Shown here: piece by piece, positions 59,589-64,000 of the stretch
Layout: every line of letters starts with the position of its first letter
Position numbering within the stretch: the first letter of the stretch is position 1
From: Pararhizobium gei
Lineage (GTDB): Bacteria; Pseudomonadota; Alphaproteobacteria; Rhizobiales; Rhizobiaceae
Reading direction: 5' to 3'
Assembly (NCBI RefSeq): GCF_029223885.1
Contig: NZ_CP119410.1
Coordinates: 62,001 to 126,000 of the forward strand
DNA length: 64,000 nucleotides
Notes under the pieces: model-generated
Told to the model about the DNA's origin: nothing
Databases searched by the model: none
The model's input: only the letters and a program-made list of their open reading frames with translations
Translations under genes and position numbers: made by a program

Positions 59589-60350
59589 TTAAGCCTGGGC
59601 GCGCGTGATCGAGATTCCGCGCGTTTGGTAAGGTTCCAGGAGATCATTCGGGCAGCTCTTCTCGACGATCAGCCCATCTATCTGATCGAGACCGATGATG
59701 TCGTAAGCGGAGACGGCGCCGAGCTTCTCCTTGGATGCGAGGACAATCGTTTCCGCCGACTGGCGGCTGATTGCGCGTTTGGTTGCCGCCTCTTCTCTGT
59801 CGCCTGTCGTCAGCCCATGGTCGGGATGGATGCCGGTCACGCCCATAAAGAAGATGTCGGCGCGGATGTGGGAGATACACTCACTGGCTATGGCCCCCAC
59901 TGCCACGTTGGAGTGCTTGTAGATGCGGCCGCCGACGAGCTCGACTTCGATGGTTGGATGCTCAAGAAGTGCAACCGCGATATCGGGGCTGTGCGTGACA
60001 ACGGTCGCATGGAGATGCAAGGGGAGGGCGCGAGCCACCGCAACGGTGCTGGTCCCGCCATCCAGAAAGACAATCTGGCCATTCCTGACCATCGCCGCCG
60101 CCGCCTTTGCGATTGCCGTCTTGTCCTCGACGGAAATTTTCCGTCTGCTTGGTAGGTCAGCGAGCGCTTTGGATGCCGGTAGCGCTCCACCATGGACCCG
60201 TTGAAGCAGACCTTCCGCGGCAAGCTCGCGAAGGTCGCGGCGGATCGTATCCTCCGACAGGCCCAGCGTGAGGCTAAGCTCTTTCGCGACCACGCGGCCG
60301 GTGGTTCCAAGGGTATCAAGGATAAGGGCTTTTCTTTCGCTCGTCAGCAT
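59589..60350 (-). CDS. DeoR/GlpR-family regulator
   Basis: The 253-residue protein has a DeoR helix-turn-helix (LGLSEDTIRRDLRELAAEG, LLQRVHGGAL) and a DeoR sensor domain (NGQIVFLDGGTSTVAVARAL, ADIFFMGVTGIHPDHGLTTG). Such regulators sense phosphorylated sugars. It is divergent from the Nudix gene with repeats between them and probably controls that gene. ATG 60350 is preferred over the GTG just upstream. Confidence 0.9.
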   Translation of the reverse strand: MLTSERKALILDTLGTTGRVVAKELSLTLGLSEDTIRRDLRELAAEGLLQRVHGGALPASKALADLPSRRKISVEDKTAIAKAAAAMVRNGQIVFLDGGTSTVAVARALPLHLHATVVTHSPDIAVALLEHPTIEVELVGGRIYKHSNVAVGAIASECISHIRADIFFMGVTGIHPDHGLTTGDREEAATKRAISRQSAETIVLASKEKLGAVSAYDIIGLDQIDGLIVEKSCPNDLLEPYQTRGISITRAQA

Positions 60351-60376
60351 CACGTCCTCGCGCTGTTTTGCAGCTT

Positions 60377-60413
60377 ATTGCACGAAATACAAATTCATGC
60401 AATACCGTGCAAT
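60377..60413. promoter_or_regulatory. Operator-like repeats between DeoR and Nudix genes
   Basis: ATTGCACG (60377-60384) and CGTGCAAT (60406-60413) form a perfect inverted repeat, with an extra ATGCAAT near 60397. Spaced TGCAAT units suit a DeoR-type repressor and lie 20-57 bp before the Nudix start. Confidence 0.65.
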
Positions 60414-60433
60414 TATGTGCAGCGGAGACGAGC

Positions 60434-61015
60434 ATGACGATATCTGATCGGGTCAAGGTTGAAGAGGTCACTACGCTCTCCAACGACTGGTACATTCTGA
60501 AGAAGACAACATTCAGCTTCCTGCGGGGGGACGGTACCTGGCAGAGGCAAAGTCGGGAAACCTACGATCGCGGCAATGGTGCGACGATCCTTCTCTACGA
60601 CCTCGATCGTCGTACGGTCCTTCTGACCCGGCAGTTTCGCTACCCGGCCTACGTGAATGGCCATGACGATCTATTGACGGAAGCACCGGCGGGTCTCCTG
60701 GACAATGCCAGTCCGGAGGATCGGATCAAGGCTGAAGTCGAGGAGGAAACCGGATATCGGGTCAGCGATGTACGCCAGATTTTCGATGCCTTCATGAGCC
60801 CTGGCTCGGTAACCGAGAGGCTTCACTTCTTCATTGGCTCCTATTCAGCCGCGGACCAGGTCTCCAGTGGTGGCGGCAATGTGGACGAAGGCGAGGACAT
60901 CGAGCGCCTTGAACCAACGATAGATGAGGCGATGGAGATGATCGGGGATGGGCGCATCCGTGACGGCAAGACGATCATGCTTCTCCAGCATGCCGCCCTT
61001 CAGGTGTTCAAATAA
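60434..61015 (+). CDS. Nudix hydrolase (NudK-like)
   Basis: The 193-residue protein matches the ADP-ribose/GDP-mannose pyrophosphatase group. RGNGATILLYDLDRRTVLLT and RQFRYPAYVNGHDDLLTEAP lead to the Nudix box AGLLDNASPEDRIKAEVEEE plus TGY, in which the first Glu of the box is Ser. FMSPGSVTERLHFFIGSY follows, as in NudK. It splits nucleotide sugars to nucleotide plus sugar phosphate. GGAGACGAGC precedes ATG 60434. Confidence 0.87.
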   Translation: MTISDRVKVEEVTTLSNDWYILKKTTFSFLRGDGTWQRQSRETYDRGNGATILLYDLDRRTVLLTRQFRYPAYVNGHDDLLTEAPAGLLDNASPEDRIKAEVEEETGYRVSDVRQIFDAFMSPGSVTERLHFFIGSYSAADQVSSGGGNVDEGEDIERLEPTIDEAMEMIGDGRIRDGKTIMLLQHAALQVFK

Positions 61016-61076
61016 GAGGATCATGGCGACGGGATAAACCGTAGGCGTCGCGATCCATCAGTTCGGTAGTCTAATC

Positions 61077-61939
61077 ATGCATATTGTAGAGACAGGTACA
61101 TTTCTGGGACGGGTTCCGTTTGCAAGGATCGGCAAAGGCACGAACCCCATACTCGTGATTAACGGTGGCCAAGGCTTCATGATGACGCCCGACGGTACGC
61201 GTTTGTCGAAGGACATCAGGCGCCTGAAACGGCTGCTGCCGAACGACCGGAGTATTATTCTCGTCGGCTACGATCCGAATCCCGTCACGGTAACAGTTGA
61301 GGAGCTAGCTGATGATGTTGCGGAAATTATCGATCGACACCTCGGTGGGCGAGCGGATGTGGTGGGCATTTCCTATGGTGGCGTTGTCGCCTCTCACCTC
61401 GCGGCGCGCTCGCCTGAAAAAGTTGACAGACTTATCCGGATGGCAAGCGCCCATCGTTTTTCGGCCGAGGGAAAGCGTCTCGTGACGCGCCAGATCGAAT
61501 TGGTTGAGGCCGGGGATATGAAAGGCTTATTGAAGGAATTTACCTCCATGTTCCGAAACCCATCTGGCTGGTGGGTTTGCGCGTGTGCATCGGGGGAAAT
61601 CGCATGTTGCAGCGGTTCGGCAAGCCAGAGGTAATCGTTCGATATCTCGAGGCAATGCTCCGAAGCGAACTGCCTGGGGCCGACGCGGCCCCGTTCGATA
61701 CCCGTACACTCATTATCGGGGATAGCCGGGACCAGTTTTTTGCCGAGGCAATCGTTCAGGCCGCTTCGCGCGAATGCGGCATCCAAGTCACTCTTCTTGA
61801 TGGGGAAACTCATATGGCGCCGGTCGAGCGCGCGACAACAATAAAACGATCCATTGACTCGTTCCTAAGCCATCGCGGCATACATGGGTCGTCAGGGTCA
61901 CTACGAACGCCCCGAGCCCCAAAGGGATCGGGATCATGA
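61077..61939 (+). pseudogene. Alpha/beta hydrolase, frameshifted near codon 160
   Basis: The first frame (61077-61634) has the nucleophile elbow VVGISYGGVVASHLAAR and runs to FRNPSGWW. The sensible continuation lies in another frame from about 61571 (VCIGGNRMLQRFGKPEVIV), with the catalytic Asp in IIGDSRDQFF and His in DGETHMAPVE. One indel in 61555-61580 would restore an enzyme of about 286 residues. It may be a real mutation or a sequencing error. The stop overlaps the LysE start (61936-61939). Confidence 0.75.
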
Positions 61940-62535
61940 CGACTGCAATGCTGATTTCCATTGCAGCCTTCTCGCTTGCCGCCTCCATCTCGCCCGGGCC
62001 CGTCAATATAGTCGCGATGTCGGTCGGCATGCGACATGGATTTGTCCGGTCGGTGTGGTTCGTCACAGGGGCAACAATAGGGTTCGTCGTCCTGCTGGTT
62101 TTTGTCGGCCTTGGATTGAGCGCCGCCATCAGCTGGCTTCCCAATCTGCTTGCCGTCGTCCGCTGGGCAGGTGTCCTGTTCCTCGTATACATGGCAGTTG
62201 GGCTTGCGACCGACGGTGGGGCAATGTCTCCAGGGCGGACGGGGAATGCACCGAGCGCCGTGGATGGAGCGTTGCTACAATGGCTCAATCCAAAGGCCTG
62301 GCTTGCATCGATCGCCGGAATGGGCGTCTTCTCGGCAGGCGCAGATGTTGACCGGCTTCTGACCTTCGCGACCATCTACTTTATCGTTTGCTACCTCTCT
62401 ATCGGATGTTGGGCAATTGCCGGAACCTTCCTTCGCCGTTGGGTAGCCGATCCCTCGAAAATCAGAGTGATGAACAGGCTGCTCGCAGCACTCCTGACGG
62501 CAAGCGCCGCCTATTTGGCGTTCGCTGGCGTCTAG
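61936..62535 (+). CDS. LysE-family amino-acid exporter
   Basis: The 199-residue inner-membrane protein has six hydrophobic segments and the LysE/RhtB start SLAASISPGPVNIVAMSVGM, followed by RHGFVRSVWFVTGATIGFVV and the middle LQWLNPKAWLASIAG. It exports amino acids or related small molecules. ATG 61936 overlaps the hydrolase stop. Confidence 0.9.
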   Translation: MTTAMLISIAAFSLAASISPGPVNIVAMSVGMRHGFVRSVWFVTGATIGFVVLLVFVGLGLSAAISWLPNLLAVVRWAGVLFLVYMAVGLATDGGAMSPGRTGNAPSAVDGALLQWLNPKAWLASIAGMGVFSAGADVDRLLTFATIYFIVCYLSIGCWAIAGTFLRRWVADPSKIRVMNRLLAALLTASAAYLAFAGV

Positions 62536-62753
62536 TTCGAGATCGCCGTAGTATAGCCCTGTTTACGCTTGTCCCGGCATGCATCGGTGAACTGTCTGAC
62601 GGCATGGATTGCCAGCGCGACCAAATGGGACATGGTGTGGATTTCAAGGCGCATCCTAGTCTCGTACAGCTTGCTTTGGCCGTGCTGTGTTGGTTCCGCA
62701 GCAATCATAGAACATTCGCAAGGGCGGCGAGTCTCCTCCGAATGGCGTCCCTG

Positions 62754-62981
62754 TTACTGCGCAGCCTCCAGGTTTTGTGTGAAACGGCATTGCCGGATCC
62801 CATCGGTGGCCGGCCCGTTAACCGGAAGGTTTGTACCCGAGCTATTGCCGCGGGTCGCCATGACGGTACCCTGTACCGTTTGCGCTTCAAACGATGGGGT
62901 CTGTGCGCTTGCCAGATGGGGTGCAACCATCGTGGCAGCTGCGCTGCCTGCCGCGAGGGCGAGAAATTTTCGCCGTTCCAT
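62754..62981 (-). CDS. Short protein with Tat signal, probably a truncated gene
   Basis: The 75-residue frame begins MERRKFLALAAGSAAATMVA, a twin-arginine-like signal, then PHLASAQTPSFEAQ. AGGA precedes the ATG. After SGTNLPVNGPATDG the sequence loses any obvious pattern and stops. Exported enzymes with such signals are much longer, so this is probably the 5' end of a broken gene. Sequence down to 62536 shows nothing recognisable. Confidence 0.45.
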   Translation of the reverse strand: MERRKFLALAAGSAAATMVAPHLASAQTPSFEAQTVQGTVMATRGNSSGTNLPVNGPATDGIRQCRFTQNLEAAQ

Positions 62982-63092
62982 GGAAGTGTCCTGGTGACGA
63001 TCTATAGGGGAAGCGTTGTGCCGCGGGGCTGGCGGTACAGGCTGCGTTAGCGATCCAGGTGGTCCCGGCATGAATTACCGGCCCTGTCCTGA

Positions 63093-63605
63093 TCAGCGCA
63101 AGTCCGGCGCTTCGTTGAGCAAGGCTGGGTCCCAATGCTCGGTCGCTTTGCCATCCTTGATGCGCCACATGTCGAACCATGTCGTGCTATAGGTCTTGGA
63201 CGGATCTTTCGGATCCTTTTCGGTCCGGGCATAGGTCACGACCACCAGATCGCCCTCGGCAACCACGTCGGCAACCTTCATGTTGATTTTCGCAGGAATC
63301 GGCTTGGGCTGCACCTTGAGCACTTTGGTGAAGTATTGAACGACGGGCTTCAGTCCGCTTTGAGCATTCGGATTGTGCTGGATATAGTCGTCGGCGATAT
63401 ACTGGCCGGCCTTATCCCAATGGCCAGCTTCCAGAAGCTCGAGAATGATCTTGTAGACCACCTGCTTGTTGGCATTCAGCTTCGGGTCAGGGCTGGTGAA
63501 CAGCACGTCCGGATTGTCCGAGACGGCGACGGCTTCCTGAGCGTGCGCTGTGGATGGAGCCATGGCAGACAACGATAGAGCCGCTGCAAGGATAATGTTT
63601 CTCAA
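63093..63605 (-). CDS. Exported NTF2-like (SnoaL-type) protein
   Basis: The 170-residue protein has a signal peptide (RNIILAAALSLSAMAPSTAHA) and an NTF2-like fold: KIILELLEAGHWDKAGQYIA, DDYIQHNPNAQSG, then VVVTYARTEKDPKDPSKTY and FDMWRIKDGKATEHWD, close to SnoaL-like ester cyclase relatives. Role unknown. It is divergent from the regulator at the window end. Confidence 0.85.
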   Translation of the reverse strand: MRNIILAAALSLSAMAPSTAHAQEAVAVSDNPDVLFTSPDPKLNANKQVVYKIILELLEAGHWDKAGQYIADDYIQHNPNAQSGLKPVVQYFTKVLKVQPKPIPAKINMKVADVVAEGDLVVVTYARTEKDPKDPSKTYSTTWFDMWRIKDGKATEHWDPALLNEAPDLR

Positions 63606-63827
63606 TCTCTTCTCCGTGACGAATTGACCGTCTCTTGTTCATCTTCGGGTCACGCTTCCGCCTCTTTATTCTTAGATGCGAAACCGAAACCACTGAAAAG
63701 AAGATAGGAGTTGGTTTCATCCGACGTGATCTCGATTCGATTGATTTTTTGCACAATCCTGTCGATAATTGATCGGCGGATCGTCCTTCGGGATCACATT
63801 TTGCGGAGCTGAACGAGAGGTGCCGAG

Positions 63828-64000
63828 ATGAAACAGTTTCAAGCGGTCGATGAACGCTGGACGTTATCGCAGACTGCGCTCCTTGGATTGGCTTCGGTGG
63901 TACAACGCATTTGCACCAGTGAGAACTTAAATCAAAGCAAACTTTCCGGGTTGAAGTTTTTCAAGCTTTCACAGCCGGACGAACCAAGCAGATGCTTTTA
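63828..64000 (+). CDS. Start of a probable AraC-family regulator (partial)
   Basis: ATG 63828 follows GAGAGG with good spacing. The 57 visible residues (MKQFQAVDERWTLSQ, VVQRICTSENLNQSKLSGLK, FFKLSQPDEPSRCF) resemble the opening of an AraC_N domain, where a short strand precedes the PSLCxVxQG block. The gene runs off the window. The 222-bp gap before it holds the divergent promoters and no gene. Confidence 0.55.
   Translation, partial: MKQFQAVDERWTLSQTALLGLASVVQRICTSENLNQSKLSGLKFFKLSQPDEPSRCF

Noticed and set aside
1..64000. CRISPR arrays, tRNA and rRNA genes
   Set aside because: Reading through the window showed no regularly spaced repeats, no tRNA-like cloverleaf with a CCA-type end and no rRNA sequence; a dedicated scan was not possible.

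Overview
The window looks like accessory DNA from a high-GC alphaproteobacterium, most likely Rhizobiales (Rhizobium/Agrobacterium/Sinorhizobium group). The inference rests on an Atu4866-family protein, a DUF1127 protein, a sugar-type ABC importer beside hydantoinase genes, and many LysR, AraC, TetR and DeoR regulators paired with small redox enzymes. No rRNA, tRNA or CRISPR array was seen. Whether it is chromosome, chromid or plasmid cannot be told.

1-10.3 kb is a catabolic operon. It holds the tail of a flavin-dependent monooxygenase, a TorT-like binding protein, a two-domain ABC ATPase, two permeases, and HyuA/HyuB-type hydantoinase (oxoprolinase) subunits. The second permease is split by a 1162-bp IS630-family element at a TA, and removing the element restores the reading frame exactly. 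10.6-18.1 kb holds small redox and regulatory genes (SDR, two AraC, Atu4866 protein, monooxygenase, DUF1127, F420-reductase-like protein, pirin, LysR), plus a deletion scar that joins a truncated LysR gene to the end of an alpha/beta hydrolase gene.

18.2-47.8 kb is the unusual part: about 30 kb dense in cell-wall hydrolases and proteases, bracketed by mobile-element scars (a second IS630 element at 19.1-20.3 kb; a truncated IS6-type transposase and a serine-recombinase stub at 48-49 kb). It contains a YkuD_2-type L,D-transpeptidase-like protein, a GH46-like/M15 fusion, a transglycosylase-like/M15 fusion, a GH75-like chitosanase, another lysozyme-like secreted protein, an M15-SH3 protein, and a DUF5675 protein whose C-terminus closely resembles the animal Hedgehog signalling domain. 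At its centre a compact operon encodes a YbaY-like protein, an astacin metalloprotease, a caspase-like protease and a 1374-residue trypsin-phospholipase D fusion. A divergent gene encodes a membrane protein with an outer beta-rich region and a cytoplasmic helical region. I infer a conflict or defence locus, or a toxin locus, built around a proteolytic cascade and peptidoglycan attack. Most of the wall hydrolases lack signal peptides, and no secretion apparatus is encoded here. Relics of a second astacin, of a second copy of the 833-residue haem-motif protein, of a muramidase, of XdhC and of a DMT transporter show heavy turnover.

49-64 kb begins with an HNH nuclease and returns to ordinary metabolism: RidA/FAD-monooxygenase with a divergent TetR and a palindromic operator; LysR with haloacid dehalogenase and class II aldolase; LysR with SDR, ABM monooxygenase and an exported DJ-1/PfpI protein; a lipoprotein-GNAT pair; DeoR divergent from a Nudix hydrolase; a frameshifted alpha/beta hydrolase; a LysE exporter; an exported NTF2-like protein; and the start of a probable AraC gene.
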